A stretch of DNA of 21,766 bases. Source: a virus. Where the stretch lies: the IMG/VR virus record IMGVR_UViG_3300021197_000232, positions 1 to 21,766 of that record; one strand, 5' to 3'. A program made the translations under genes and the position numbers. The notes below the pieces were generated by a model that had not been told where the DNA came from, searched no databases, and saw only the letters and a program-made list of their open reading frames with translations. Each line of letters starts with the position of its first letter. Positions within the stretch are counted from its first letter, which is position 1. Shown here piece by piece: positions 11,998 through 21,137 of the stretch.

Positions 11998-13298
11998 TGG
12001 CGATAATACCATACACCCCAGCAATCCCTGAACAGTATTCACTAGCCTATAACGACAACGTCTATGTTTGGCGCTCAACTGACACCAGCCCAACGCTACG
12101 ATTTAAGGTTAACGTAATGCCAAGCGGTACGGCTACGACATTGGCGACCCTAATAATCTACCCTATACCTGAACCGTTCGGGACAAGCCAAAACAGGGCT
12201 TTCGTAGATGTGAGCCGCATACTGCAAAGTCAACTGAGTAAAGACCTAGCAATACCAACGGCTAACAACGCAGCGTTCTTCATGTGCCCTAATATGCACA
12301 CGGAATATCGGCTTGTCATACAGGAGCAGGATATAAACCCCAACACGGGCGCATACCAAGACTTGAACCAAATCTATTTCTACGAAGATAGGTCAGTTTG
12401 GAACGGGGTGCAGAATACAGCCGATTGGTTAGACTTTAACCACACGGACTACCTAATGACGGTAGGCGTAGGAACAGACAAGTTCTTAACTGAAGGCCCA
12501 ACCAATAGGGAAATAAACAGCGCACAAAGCGCCTTCCTTTATTTCATAGCAGGGGAAGACCAAGCCCCAGCACGTTACAGGCTTCAAACCTATAGCGGCT
12601 ACAACGGGACAGGCTCAACGTTGAACAACGTAACAGTTTCCAACCCGTTCGCGGCTGCTATGTCTGCAAGCTACCAAAAGAAGTATCTTAGAATACCTGT
12701 AGGAACGCATGACATCCCTCTGATTGCATCATCTTCCATGACAGGCGGTACACCTTCAACAGTTCTGAACAACGCTAAAAGCTACACCATACGCCTAGAA
12801 GATAACGTGGGGGTAGGACAGGTTATCAGCGAAACGTTAACGTTCAACATAGACCAAGACTGTAGCAAATACACACCCGTTCGGCTGCATTGGATGAACA
12901 GGCTAGGCGGATTTGACTCGTTTAATTTTGACCTGAAAAGCGAAGAAAGAACAGGCGTAAATAGAAAAGACTTCAGGCAGCAGCACCACACTTGGGACGG
13001 TGCGAATTATGCTTCTGTGACTTGGGGCTACAACGCGGAGAATAGAGGGCGCAAAACTTACGACACGCAGCTAACCAAGAAGCTACGGGTGAACACCAAT
13101 TACCTGACGGATGCTGAAAGCGTGTGGATGGAAGACCTGTTTACCAGCCCTGAGATTTACCAAGAGGTCAACAACCAACTTCTAGCGGTTAATGTTGACG
13201 GGCGAAGCATAACCAAGCAGACCAGCCTAAACGACAAGCTAATGCAGTACAGTTTTGACTTAGAGTATTCACTACAAAACAGCAGGCAGCGTGGGTGA
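11997..13298 (+). CDS. Large tail structural protein
   Basis: The 433-residue protein is beta rich with many Thr, Asn and Ser residues, typical of virion components. PVRLHWMNRLGGFDSFNF (294-311) is a stretch I associate with minor tail proteins of Bacteroidota siphophages. No catalytic motif is visible. It lies between the tail completion gene and the 1009-residue tail protein, so is probably a distal tail or baseplate component. ATG 11997 overlaps the upstream stop by one base, and the 3' end overlaps the next gene by eight bases. The exact position in the particle is unknown. Confidence 0.65.
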   Translation: MAIIPYTPAIPEQYSLAYNDNVYVWRSTDTSPTLRFKVNVMPSGTATTLATLIIYPIPEPFGTSQNRAFVDVSRILQSQLSKDLAIPTANNAAFFMCPNMHTEYRLVIQEQDINPNTGAYQDLNQIYFYEDRSVWNGVQNTADWLDFNHTDYLMTVGVGTDKFLTEGPTNREINSAQSAFLYFIAGEDQAPARYRLQTYSGYNGTGSTLNNVTVSNPFAAAMSASYQKKYLRIPVGTHDIPLIASSSMTGGTPSTVLNNAKSYTIRLEDNVGVGQVISETLTFNIDQDCSKYTPVRLHWMNRLGGFDSFNFDLKSEERTGVNRKDFRQQHHTWDGANYASVTWGYNAENRGRKTYDTQLTKKLRVNTNYLTDAESVWMEDLFTSPEIYQEVNNQLLAVNVDGRSITKQTSLNDKLMQYSFDLEYSLQNSRQRG

Positions 13299-16200
13299 GG
13301 TTTGGGTTGAAGGCAAAAGGCTAGACGTATTTGAGGGGTTCAATTTCTCCTTCAATTACAGCATCGCGGATGTAAGGCATCCCGACAAGCGAAACACAGA
13401 ATACAGCAAGACAATCAAGTGTCCTGCAACGCAGAATAATGACACGCTATTCGGGCAGATTTACGATGTAAACATCAGCAACGTTTACAACGCTTCTAAC
13501 GACAATATAGAAGTCAACTTTAATCCTAATAAGCAGGCTAGGGCAGAGGTTATGAGCGAAGGCGTGAACATTATGCGCGGCACGTTGCAACTGCGTAAGA
13601 TAGTCCGCAAGGGTACGGAGTACGTCTATGAAGTGGTTTTCTTGGGTAAGCTAGTGGACATCTTTGGAGTGTTGGGCGATAAGCAGCTAAACGGCCTAGA
13701 CGATAACTCTGTAAACTACATTGATTTCAGCGACCTAGACCATGACTACACGCAGGCGAATCAGATAGCAAGTTGGACGGCTACCTACGGGGAAGGCTAC
13801 GTTTACCCAATGCTAGACTTTGGAAAGGGTATAGACTTCAACCCACAGGGCTTAAAGAAATACTTTGTCGATGATTTCAAGCCTGCCCTATATCTAAAGG
13901 AAATAATAGACCGAATCTTTGCCTTTGCTGGGTTCAGTTATACTAGCAGTTTTCTTTCGTCTGCTTTCTTTGAGCGTCTTATAGTACCCGTTACGTCAAA
14001 GACTACACCCGTACCTGAGCGTCTTTTTCGCGCAGGAATACCGTCTTCGGAATACTTCGTGACGAGTTTAACGCCACAGGTTGAGCAGGTATTAATAGAC
14101 TACCGCGAAGAGTCAGTTATGGGAGCATTAAGCGCGCCTTTTATATCTAGCGCGACACCGTTAGCTATTGGCAATGATTCTAGGATAGGCTGGGACGGAA
14201 ACGGTATGGCTTTAATCTGCTTTGATAACGACAGTACGTTAGGAAACTTTGACAACGGAACTGCAACCAGCTTCGGGAATTATCGGGTAAACCCCACAGC
14301 CTACCCTCCTGTTGGTGGTACTAACAGTTCAGGATTCCCCAATGTAGAACTAGGGTGGCAAAGTTTAGATAGCGGTTCTTACTCATTTCGGGTGAATCAA
14401 GAAACCGCTGGACACTACGACCTGTCCTTTAGGCTTAGATTTAGGTGGAGAGAACAGAGAAGGTTGGGCGATACTGCTAATGATTGGTGGGACAATTTAG
14501 TAGCAGAAATAGAATACCAATACGGGCTCACGCAAACCGAGTATCTACAAGGGACGGCAAAAATACACCGAAGAAGGGCTAACGCTTCGGGGGGCTGGTC
14601 TGTTATCACGGTTCACGAAGAAGCTATTAGCATACCGCTAAACGCTTTTGATGACACTACGAGCGTTAGTGCTGAACAACTTGGTGAATTGTATATTGAG
14701 GGGGTCGCTGAAAGCGTGGAATGTTTACCCGATGACGTCTTTTTTGTCGCGGTTCATTTTCCACAGAGTTTAGATGGTGCGGCTGCAACGGGATTCAGTC
14801 CTGAATTATCTTACTTCGCTTATTTCAATGACCTAACTAGAGGGGCTTACAGTATGTATATGGTGGTCAGCGGTCAGTTTTGGAATGAACAGAGCGCAGG
14901 GGCTGACGCGGTAGAGTATGAGAATTACCACTTTAACGGTAATATTCCTGAAGTGGGTATGGCAGACCTATTGAAGTCTGTTATTAATATGTTCAACCTG
15001 TACGTCACAACAGACCCGAACCAAGAGAACAACCTGTTGATTGAAACACGGGACGACTTTTATGAGGCTGGTTCAGTAAAAGATTGGACACACAAGCTAG
15101 ACTATTCTAAAGAAATAACGCTTGAGCCTTTGGCGCTTCTCACGGCTAATGAATTTGAATACACCTATTCGGAAGATTCAGACTATTACAACGAGCGCTA
15201 CCAAGACGCGCACGGGCACACCTACGGACGCGCTAGAATAGATGTAGATAACGACTTCTTGCAGAATACGAATAAGACGGAAGTAGTATTCAGTCCTACG
15301 CCTTTGGTAAATGACAACCCTAGTAACAGGATAATAGGAAAGGTTTACGACAGCGACATTGAGGAAGGCGCACAGCCTACGGACTTTAATATTAGAGTCC
15401 TTTACTATGCTGGTCTTTTAGTTAGCGACCCTAGATGGATACACGCTTCGCTGATAGATAGCTGGGACTATCGACTAGAATACCCTTACGCTGGACACCT
15501 AACGCACCCAACAGCACCATCTCAAGACATTAACTTCGGTATTCCTAATGAATTGTATTATTCAGGAAATAGCTACACGGGAACGCTTCTTTACACCAAC
15601 GACAACCTGTTTAACCGCTATCACAGGCGGGGGCTTCTTGAAATAACCAACAAGGACAGCAAGCTAAAGACAGCCTATTTTTACCTAACGCCTGTTGATG
15701 TACACAAGCTAGATTTCCGCGACCAAATCCTAATAGATAACAGCTATTGGCGTATCAACAAGGTTATGAACTACAACCCGTTCAATGACGACCTAACCAA
15801 AGTTGAACTGATTAAGGTTATTACCAAAGAGCCACTAAAGTCGCGGACTTTTGAAGTGGGAACAGGCGGCACAGTACAAGGCGGTTCAGGCGTAGAGAAG
15901 CGCCCTACAACGCGCAAGAGCCTAAAGAATGGCAATAGGTCACCTTTGTTCGGTGGTATCGTTAGGGGTAAGGATAACGAGGTAGAAGAGGGCGTTACTT
16001 CTTTCATGGTGCAGGGCAACAGAAACAAGGTTAAGAAAGGAAGTAGGGACGTTACAATTATCGGGGACGACAACACGGTAGAAGAGGGCGTTACGGCTGT
16101 GAGGCTTATCAATACGAACGGGGTAACTGTAACCGAATCTAACGTAACATTCGTGAACAACCGCCAGCAAGAAAGTTCAGACGTACTAGAGGGCGGCTTA

Positions 16201-16320
16201 GACGAGGTTCGCGACCTGAACGGGGGCACTAACATATTCACGGTGGACGGTGGGTTGAATACTGTTCAGACACAGTTTAGCGAAACGTCTATTTACTTAA
16301 TAGAAGGAGGTAACAACTAA
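13291..16320 (+). CDS. Very large tail/baseplate protein with C-terminal repeat
   Basis: The 1009-residue protein, the largest in the window, starts at GTG 13291 (GTG GGT GAG) and overlaps the upstream gene by eight bases. N-terminal sequence VFEGFNFSFNYSIADVRHPD (about 11-30) and FNPNKQARAEVMSEGVN resemble tail proteins in Bacteroidota phages. The middle is beta rich. Residues about 890-955 contain repeated units such as DNEVEEGVTSF, NRNKVKKGSRD and DNTVEEGVTAV, giving a parallel beta-helix-like repeat; the DNA GGTAGAAGAGGGCGTTAC occurs at 15981-15998 and 16077-16094, 96 bases apart. It probably forms a tail hub or side-fibre base. Host-binding function is inferred. Confidence 0.7.
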   Translation: MGEVWVEGKRLDVFEGFNFSFNYSIADVRHPDKRNTEYSKTIKCPATQNNDTLFGQIYDVNISNVYNASNDNIEVNFNPNKQARAEVMSEGVNIMRGTLQLRKIVRKGTEYVYEVVFLGKLVDIFGVLGDKQLNGLDDNSVNYIDFSDLDHDYTQANQIASWTATYGEGYVYPMLDFGKGIDFNPQGLKKYFVDDFKPALYLKEIIDRIFAFAGFSYTSSFLSSAFFERLIVPVTSKTTPVPERLFRAGIPSSEYFVTSLTPQVEQVLIDYREESVMGALSAPFISSATPLAIGNDSRIGWDGNGMALICFDNDSTLGNFDNGTATSFGNYRVNPTAYPPVGGTNSSGFPNVELGWQSLDSGSYSFRVNQETAGHYDLSFRLRFRWREQRRLGDTANDWWDNLVAEIEYQYGLTQTEYLQGTAKIHRRRANASGGWSVITVHEEAISIPLNAFDDTTSVSAEQLGELYIEGVAESVECLPDDVFFVAVHFPQSLDGAAATGFSPELSYFAYFNDLTRGAYSMYMVVSGQFWNEQSAGADAVEYENYHFNGNIPEVGMADLLKSVINMFNLYVTTDPNQENNLLIETRDDFYEAGSVKDWTHKLDYSKEITLEPLALLTANEFEYTYSEDSDYYNERYQDAHGHTYGRARIDVDNDFLQNTNKTEVVFSPTPLVNDNPSNRIIGKVYDSDIEEGAQPTDFNIRVLYYAGLLVSDPRWIHASLIDSWDYRLEYPYAGHLTHPTAPSQDINFGIPNELYYSGNSYTGTLLYTNDNLFNRYHRRGLLEITNKDSKLKTAYFYLTPVDVHKLDFRDQILIDNSYWRINKVMNYNPFNDDLTKVELIKVITKEPLKSRTFEVGTGGTVQGGSGVEKRPTTRKSLKNGNRSPLFGGIVRGKDNEVEEGVTSFMVQGNRNKVKKGSRDVTIIGDDNTVEEGVTAVRLINTNGVTVTESNVTFVNNRQQESSDVLEGGLDEVRDLNGGTNIFTVDGGLNTVQTQFSETSIYLIEGGNN

Positions 16321-16904
16321 TGGCAACACAAGACTCAAGAATAAGATTAAAGCGTTCAACGGTGGCAGGGGCGCAACCAGCCGCAGCGCCAAGCGCAGAC
16401 CACACAGATGGAACGTGGGGGGTGAATGACGTTTATGTGGGTGAACTGTACCTGAACGACACCGACCAACGGCTGTATGTTAGGACTACAGGCGGCATCC
16501 TTGAAGTGGCTACAGGTGGGGGCGAACTAAAACGGGCGCAGATAACACTAACAACCGCCCAAGTTCTAGCTCTGAACTCAACTCCTATTACGATAGTTGG
16601 AGCAATCTCAGGCAAGGAAATTCAAGTGGTATCTGCTTCATTTCACTTGAAGTATGCTACAACGGCCTACGCAACCAACACAACGCTTGCATTGCGAAGC
16701 TCGTCAAGCACAGGCTCTGTATTGCAAGCGGAGGCGGTTATCAATGGAGCAGCAGACGCGATTGGAGTTCTTAGCCTTAACTCAGGAACGAACAACATAG
16801 TGACGGGAGATGCTCTTGTTGCAACCGTTCTCACAGGCAATCCAACCGCAGGCGATAGCGATATCGTAGTTGATGTTCTTTACCGTGTAACCGATTTACC
16901 ATAA
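16320..16904 (+). CDS. Tail-tip/fibre-like protein
   Basis: The 194-residue protein starts at ATG 16320 (TAATG overlap). An N-terminal region (5-62) with RIRLKRST followed by VYVGELYLNDTDQRLYVR (38-55) resembles the N-terminal attachment domain of phage tail fibres and tropism determinants. Residues 70-194 are Ala/Thr/Gly rich and beta-like, as in a small head or stalk. It may form a receptor-contact subunit attached to the large upstream protein. No chaperone or enzymatic domain is seen. It overlaps the tape measure gene by one base (taATGg), so translation may be coupled. Function is inferred. Confidence 0.55.
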   Translation: MATQDSRIRLKRSTVAGAQPAAAPSADHTDGTWGVNDVYVGELYLNDTDQRLYVRTTGGILEVATGGGELKRAQITLTTAQVLALNSTPITIVGAISGKEIQVVSASFHLKYATTAYATNTTLALRSSSSTGSVLQAEAVINGAADAIGVLSLNSGTNNIVTGDALVATVLTGNPTAGDSDIVVDVLYRVTDLP

Positions 16905-18730
16905 TGGCAGATAGTAGAATAGCGCTAGAGGTTGACGTTAATATAGGCGACCTAGACGAAAGGCTAAAAACCGTTGAAGGCAAATTAGGCGATTTAGGCG
17001 ATTTAGGCGAGGAGGCTGGGCAAAAGGTATCAGACGGGTTTAATGCAGCAGGCAAGAACGCTGAAAACGCTTCTAAAGGGATAAAGTCTGCGGCTGGTGG
17101 TCTTGGAGACATGATTAAGGCGCTTGGTGTCATAGGCATTGCGCTACAGGTTTTCAATTTCTTAAAAGACATCTTGATGAAAAATCAAGCGGTCATGGAT
17201 GCTCTAAACACCGCCACACTAGCCTTTGAGATTCTAGTCAAGAAACTGTTTGACTCTATCAGTTCGCTGGCAGAACCAATCAAAGCGGCCTTTGAAGACC
17301 CGAAGCAATCAATAAAAGACTTAGGGAACTTTATAGTAGACAACTTAATCAATAGGTTTCAAGGCTTGATGCTTGCCGTTGAGGCACTTGGGACAACTTT
17401 CAAAGCATTATTTGAAGCAGATTGGGACGGTGCTGTAGAAGGTGTAAAAGATTACGGTCAGGCTTTAATACAAGTCAGCACAGGCTTAGACAAAGAACAA
17501 CAGGCCGCGATAGTAGATGGGGTCAAAGAGTTTGCCGAAGAAACAGCCAACGCAACAAAGGCGGCAGTTGATGAAGCAGCCGCTATCATTAGGCTAGAAA
17601 ATGAACTGAAAATACTAGAGGCAACCCAGCGTAAGCAAATCCTAGTATCACAGAACCTAGCAGAACTTGAAAGACAAAAGAGGGACGACATAAGCCTTAC
17701 AATAGCTGAAAGGGTTAAGGCGAATGACAAGTTGGGTGAGATACTTGATGACCAACTAGAAATTGAAACAGGCATAGCGCAGAAGCGTCTTGAATTAGCT
17801 AAAAGGCAAGCGGCACTAGATAAGACGAACGTTGATTTACAGGCTGCGGTCATAGATGCAGAGACAGAATTAGCTGATGTCCGCGAAAGGATAAACGGTC
17901 AAAGGTCTGAACAGCTAGTAAACCAAAAGGCGCTAGAAAAAGAATTAGCCGACTTCCAAAAAGAACTAAGGGTAGTTGGCAAAAGTGAAAGAGAACTTGA
18001 ATTAGAAGAACTTCTAATTGAAATAGAACGCCTTGCAGAAATAAAGCGCCTAGCAAACGACACCGAACTAGACATTGAAGAAGAAAAGCGCGTAAGGTTA
18101 GCAGAACTTCAAGCCACTTGGGACGCTGCAGACTTAGCCGCTAAAGAAAAGAAGGCCGCTGAAGAAGCCAAGTTAGCAGAACAGGAGGCTAAGGCAATAT
18201 CCGAAGCAGAAAAGAAAAAGCAAGATGCAAGGGAGGCAGGGCTATCAGCAGCAGGCTCTGTTCTAAATTCACTAGGTCAATTAGTAGCCGCAAGCGGTGA
18301 ACAATCTAAGGAAGCCGTAGCGCTTCAAAAGGCGATAGCAGTTGCACAAATAGCAATAGACACAGCAAAGGCGGTGACGGGCGCAATAGCACAGGCTCAA
18401 AGCGTTCCTTACCCTGCTAACCTTGTCGCAATAGCTACGGGGGTCGCTGCGGTGCTGGGTGGAATTGCTTCAGCTACGGCAACCCTAAACTCTGCACCAA
18501 TGGGAGGCATGACAGCCCCTGCTCCACCCAATGCAAACGCGGCTATTTCATCGGCTGCGGCTTCTGCTCCTAGTATGCAACAGGTGTCAACGTCAACTAC
18601 AGAACTAGGGGGCGCAGAACAGGCACAGCTAGCACCGATACAAGCCTTTGTCATAGAAACAGAAATGACGGGCAACCAAAACAATATTTCACAAATTGAA
18701 AACCAAGTAACATTCGGAATTGATGGATGA
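16904..18730 (+). CDS. Tape measure protein
   Basis: The 608-residue protein has a helical N-terminus, a hydrophobic stretch (about 72-90), a long coiled-coil central region (about 225-450, with many Glu/Lys/Ala heptads), a hydrophobic C-terminal part (about 505-535: PYPANLVAIATGVAAVLGG) and a low-complexity tail. These are tape measure features, the protein setting tail length and later entering the host envelope. The rough rule of 1.5 angstrom per residue would suggest a tail near 90 nm, an estimate only. A nine-base unit TTAGGCGAK is repeated three times at 16985-17011 (LGDLGDLGE). The 3' end overlaps the protease gene by eight bases. Confidence 0.85.
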   Translation: MADSRIALEVDVNIGDLDERLKTVEGKLGDLGDLGEEAGQKVSDGFNAAGKNAENASKGIKSAAGGLGDMIKALGVIGIALQVFNFLKDILMKNQAVMDALNTATLAFEILVKKLFDSISSLAEPIKAAFEDPKQSIKDLGNFIVDNLINRFQGLMLAVEALGTTFKALFEADWDGAVEGVKDYGQALIQVSTGLDKEQQAAIVDGVKEFAEETANATKAAVDEAAAIIRLENELKILEATQRKQILVSQNLAELERQKRDDISLTIAERVKANDKLGEILDDQLEIETGIAQKRLELAKRQAALDKTNVDLQAAVIDAETELADVRERINGQRSEQLVNQKALEKELADFQKELRVVGKSERELELEELLIEIERLAEIKRLANDTELDIEEEKRVRLAELQATWDAADLAAKEKKAAEEAKLAEQEAKAISEAEKKKQDAREAGLSAAGSVLNSLGQLVAASGEQSKEAVALQKAIAVAQIAIDTAKAVTGAIAQAQSVPYPANLVAIATGVAAVLGGIASATATLNSAPMGGMTAPAPPNANAAISSAAASAPSMQQVSTSTTELGGAEQAQLAPIQAFVIETEMTGNQNNISQIENQVTFGIDG

Positions 18731-19295
18731 TAAACTACCCGTGATTTACCTCACAATTGACGATAACGAAGAAGCAGGCGTAGAGGCGGTTGCCTTAGTT
18801 GACACACCAGCCATTGAAAGAAATTGGATGGCGTTTAGCGACCAGCCCAAGCCGTACAGGTTTGAAATAACCAACGAAGAAAAACGTATCATTTCAGGGC
18901 CGCTTATGGTTGCTGATTTCCCTATCTACAGACGGGACGATGAAGGGCGTGAATACTACGTTGTTTTCAACGCTGAGACAATACGCAAGATTGTCTATAG
19001 GTATATGCGGCAAGGGCGCACAGATAGCGTCAATGAGATGCACGAAACAGCCTTAGACGGGGTATTCATGTTTGAGTCTTTCATAATAGACGAAATGAAG
19101 CCAACGCCTAAAGGATACGGCAAGCTACCTGAAGGTTCTTGGTTTGGCTCGTTTAGGGTTGAGAATGACGATGTGTGGCAGCAAGTAAAGGAGGGCGACT
19201 TTAACGGTTTTTCCGTTGAAGGGCTGTTCAGCGAAGACCGTGAAATGACAATAGACAGGGAAATAGTTGAGGCTATTGTTTCGTCCATGTCGTGA
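18723..19295 (+). CDS. XkdF-like prohead serine protease
   Basis: The 190-residue protein has the XkdF/Peptidase_S78_2 pattern: SVNEMHETALDGVFMFESF (102-120) with likely catalytic H107, GSWFGSFRVENDDVWQQVK (138-156), and GFSVEGLF (162-169) with likely nucleophile S164. It matures the prohead by cutting scaffold and capsid proteins. ATG 18723 is preferred over the TTG at 18720 directly before it. It overlaps the tape measure gene by eight bases. It lacks the fused WGGDAG-type C-terminal region seen in some relatives; that domain is encoded separately at 10368-10715. Place before the scaffold and capsid genes supports the role. Confidence 0.85.
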   Translation: MDDKLPVIYLTIDDNEEAGVEAVALVDTPAIERNWMAFSDQPKPYRFEITNEEKRIISGPLMVADFPIYRRDDEGREYYVVFNAETIRKIVYRYMRQGRTDSVNEMHETALDGVFMFESFIIDEMKPTPKGYGKLPEGSWFGSFRVENDDVWQQVKEGDFNGFSVEGLFSEDREMTIDREIVEAIVSSMS

Positions 19296-19424
19296 CTAAT
19301 CGCCCCGTAAAGGCTTAATTACGTTTGTTCTTACGGCTCTTACGTTTGTTCTTACGGCTCTTACGGAGCGGGCTAAGTGGCACAATTAATTGAGCCTTCT
19401 ATTTACTTCAAAGCACTTTAATTC
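19296..19424 (+). promoter_or_regulatory. Structured intergenic region before the scaffold gene
   Basis: This 129-base gap is the longest in the virion operon. A 21-base unit, ACGTTTGTTCTTACGGCTCTT, is repeated perfectly at 19321-19341 and 19342-19362. Each copy completes a TAcgTTTG box (19320-19327, 19341-19348), a match to the -7 consensus, but no suitable -33 TTG is present. GGCTTAATTA (19312-19321) can pair with TAATTGAGCC (19387-19396), ten pairs with one GU, enclosing the repeats. GCTC-TTACG-GAGC forms a small inner hairpin. A regulatory RNA element or a promoter is possible. Confidence 0.5.
19321..19362 (+). repeat. Perfect 21-base tandem duplication
   Basis: The unit at 19321-19341 is repeated without change at 19342-19362, followed by a partial TTACGG overlap. 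It lies in the non-coding gap described above. The lack of divergence suggests recent duplication or selection for a repeated binding site. Confidence 0.85.
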
Positions 19425-20090
19425 ATGAACATCACAGAACTCGTAACGGGCAAACTGCCTGAAATTAAGAAGCTACTGTTTTCAGAAGAAGCAGAGCCAA
19501 AGGTTGAAACAACAGTTGAACCAGCAACGGAAGAAGCGGTTGAAATGGCTACAGAATCCTTTGAGGATGCAAAGCTAGCAGACGGAACAATCGTTAGAAT
19601 TGAGCCAGCCGTAGAAGTTGGGGCGACCGTTAAGGTTATTGGCGAAGATGGTGAACTAACTGACGCACCTGACGCAGAACATGAAATGGAAAGCGGTGCA
19701 ATCGTTAGAACTGAAGGTGGCCTTATCGTAGAAATTATGGAGCCTGAAGTTGAAGAAGAGGCAAAGGAGGAAGAGGAAGAAAGCAAGAAGGAAGAGGAAG
19801 AATACGCAGCAGAAGCCCCAGCGTTTGACGCAGATGCTTTCAAAGAGGATATACTAGGCGCAGTTTCAAACCTTATCAAGTCTGAAATTGACGCGGCTGC
19901 ATTTGCTTCTAAGAAGAACGTTGATGAAGTAACTGAAGCGGTTACTATGGTAACAGACATCATTGAAAAGATGGCTGCAACACCAAAGGAAGCACCAACA
20001 AAGAAAGTGACCAACCCGTTTGTCAAGCCTGACCATTTCCAAATGGCTGAGCAGATAAGAAAGGTAATGGTTGAATCAAAGAAACTGTAA
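19425..20090 (+). CDS. Acidic scaffolding protein
   Basis: The 221-residue protein lies between protease and major capsid genes, where scaffolds usually occur. It is very acidic, with Glu-rich segments at about 23-47 and 108-128, and has LADGTIVRIEPAVEVGATV (about 51-69) and related Gly/Val repeats typical of scaffolds in Bacteroidota phages. The C-terminus is helical and basic (NPFVKPDHFQMAEQIRKVM), suitable for binding the capsid shell. A long opposite-strand ORF covers it but is a by-product of its codon bias. Probably removed by the upstream protease. The role is inferred from context and composition. Confidence 0.7.
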   Translation: MNITELVTGKLPEIKKLLFSEEAEPKVETTVEPATEEAVEMATESFEDAKLADGTIVRIEPAVEVGATVKVIGEDGELTDAPDAEHEMESGAIVRTEGGLIVEIMEPEVEEEAKEEEEESKKEEEEYAAEAPAFDADAFKEDILGAVSNLIKSEIDAAAFASKKNVDEVTEAVTMVTDIIEKMAATPKEAPTKKVTNPFVKPDHFQMAEQIRKVMVESKKL

Positions 20091-20112
20091 CACAAAACAA
20101 ACAAATTAGAAA

Positions 20113-21075
20113 ATGGGATTTAACAACCTAGCAGGCAATCTTCAGCCTTACATTGAAGAACAGAATTTCCCCCTCATCACTAAGGCGCTAATCGGAGGAA
20201 GAACTGCGTCTATGTTGACGCCTCAACTTGGTGTCAAGGGCGCAACGAAAATCAACCTTATGGATACTGATGTCACTATGGCTGACGGTTCAGGTTGTGG
20301 CTGGTCTGCAAGTGGAGACATCACTTACACCCAGCGTGAAATTGATGCGAAGCAAGTGAAGATTAACATGGAGTTCTGCCCAAAGGAGTTGAACGGGTAC
20401 TACCTAAGAACTCAGCTAACCGCAGGGACACACCAAGAGGCGCTTCCTTTTGAAGAGCAGTTCGCTAACTACCTTGTTGAAAAGGTTCAGGACGAATTGG
20501 AAAAAGTAATTTGGGGCGGTAACGCTTCAACAGGCGTTGGCAATTTGGGAATGTTTGACGGGCTTCTTATCCCGACAGCATCTTTCACAGACTGCAACAC
20601 GGCTGGAGGTGCTTTCGGTGGAACACCGTTAACAGGTGCAATCACCCTCAGCAACGTATTGGAGGCGATTGAGCGTATCTACGTTGATACCCCTTCTGCG
20701 GCTATCGCACAGAATGACTTCAAAATCTTCATGGGAACTGATAAGTTCAGACTCCTTGCTGCGGCTCTAATGAACGGAAACGGTCTATCATCAGTTGGTG
20801 GTCAGTTGAACAACTACACTTCTGACTTTGACCCGATGCGTTTGGTTTTCCCCGGCACTAACATTGAAATCGTTGGCGTTGGTGGACTTGAAGGGTTCAA
20901 CGGGGTTTATGGTTTCAGCCTAAGTAACGCCTTCCTAGGAATGGACTTGGAAGCTGATTCTAGCAGCCTAGAGTCTTGGTACTCACAAGATGACAGAGTC
21001 TTCAGAGTAGCGATGGAGTTCACGATGGGAACACAGTTCGCATATCCTGACCAAGTTGGTAAGGTAGCTATCTAA
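20113..21075 (+). CDS. Major capsid protein (HK97-fold type)
   Basis: The 320-residue protein follows protease and scaffold genes and has the composition and length of a phage major capsid protein. Recognisable features are LAGNLQPYIEEQNFPLI near the start, GATKINLMDTDVTMADG (43-59), DELEKVIWGG (126-135), and the C-terminal EFTMGTQFAYPDQVGKVAI. HK97 fold is inferred from family resemblance. The leader at 20091-20112 is A/C rich with no Shine-Dalgarno sequence. No cleavage site is obvious, so processing at the N-terminus is uncertain. Confidence 0.87.
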   Translation: MGFNNLAGNLQPYIEEQNFPLITKALIGGRTASMLTPQLGVKGATKINLMDTDVTMADGSGCGWSASGDITYTQREIDAKQVKINMEFCPKELNGYYLRTQLTAGTHQEALPFEEQFANYLVEKVQDELEKVIWGGNASTGVGNLGMFDGLLIPTASFTDCNTAGGAFGGTPLTGAITLSNVLEAIERIYVDTPSAAIAQNDFKIFMGTDKFRLLAAALMNGNGLSSVGGQLNNYTSDFDPMRLVFPGTNIEIVGVGGLEGFNGVYGFSLSNAFLGMDLEADSSSLESWYSQDDRVFRVAMEFTMGTQFAYPDQVGKVAI

Positions 21076-21090
21076 GAAAACTGATTTAAC

Positions 21091-21112
21091 GGGAGGGGCG
21101 CAAGCCCTTCCC
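21091..21112 (+). other. GNRA hairpin in the capsid-tail tube gap
   Basis: GGGAGGGGC (21091-21099), loop GCAA (21100-21103) and GCCCTTCCC (21104-21112) form a nine-pair stem with one GU and a stable GNRA tetraloop. There is no T run afterwards, so it is unlikely to be an efficient intrinsic terminator. It may attenuate transcription or stabilise the abundant capsid mRNA. The gap 21076-21137 otherwise contains an A-rich leader. Confidence 0.65.
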
Positions 21113-21137
21113 TTAACCACCTAAAACAAAAAGAGAA

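Noticed and set aside
15771-16241. 156-residue opposite-strand ORF in the large tail gene
   Set aside because: It overlaps a long repetitive coding region and reads as low-complexity Ser/Pro/Thr sequence, a by-product of the + strand repeats.
19418-20104. 228-residue opposite-strand ORF covering the scaffold gene
   Set aside because: It is a mirror of the Glu-rich codons of the scaffold (Ser-rich low complexity), with no start signal, and all other genes are on the + strand.
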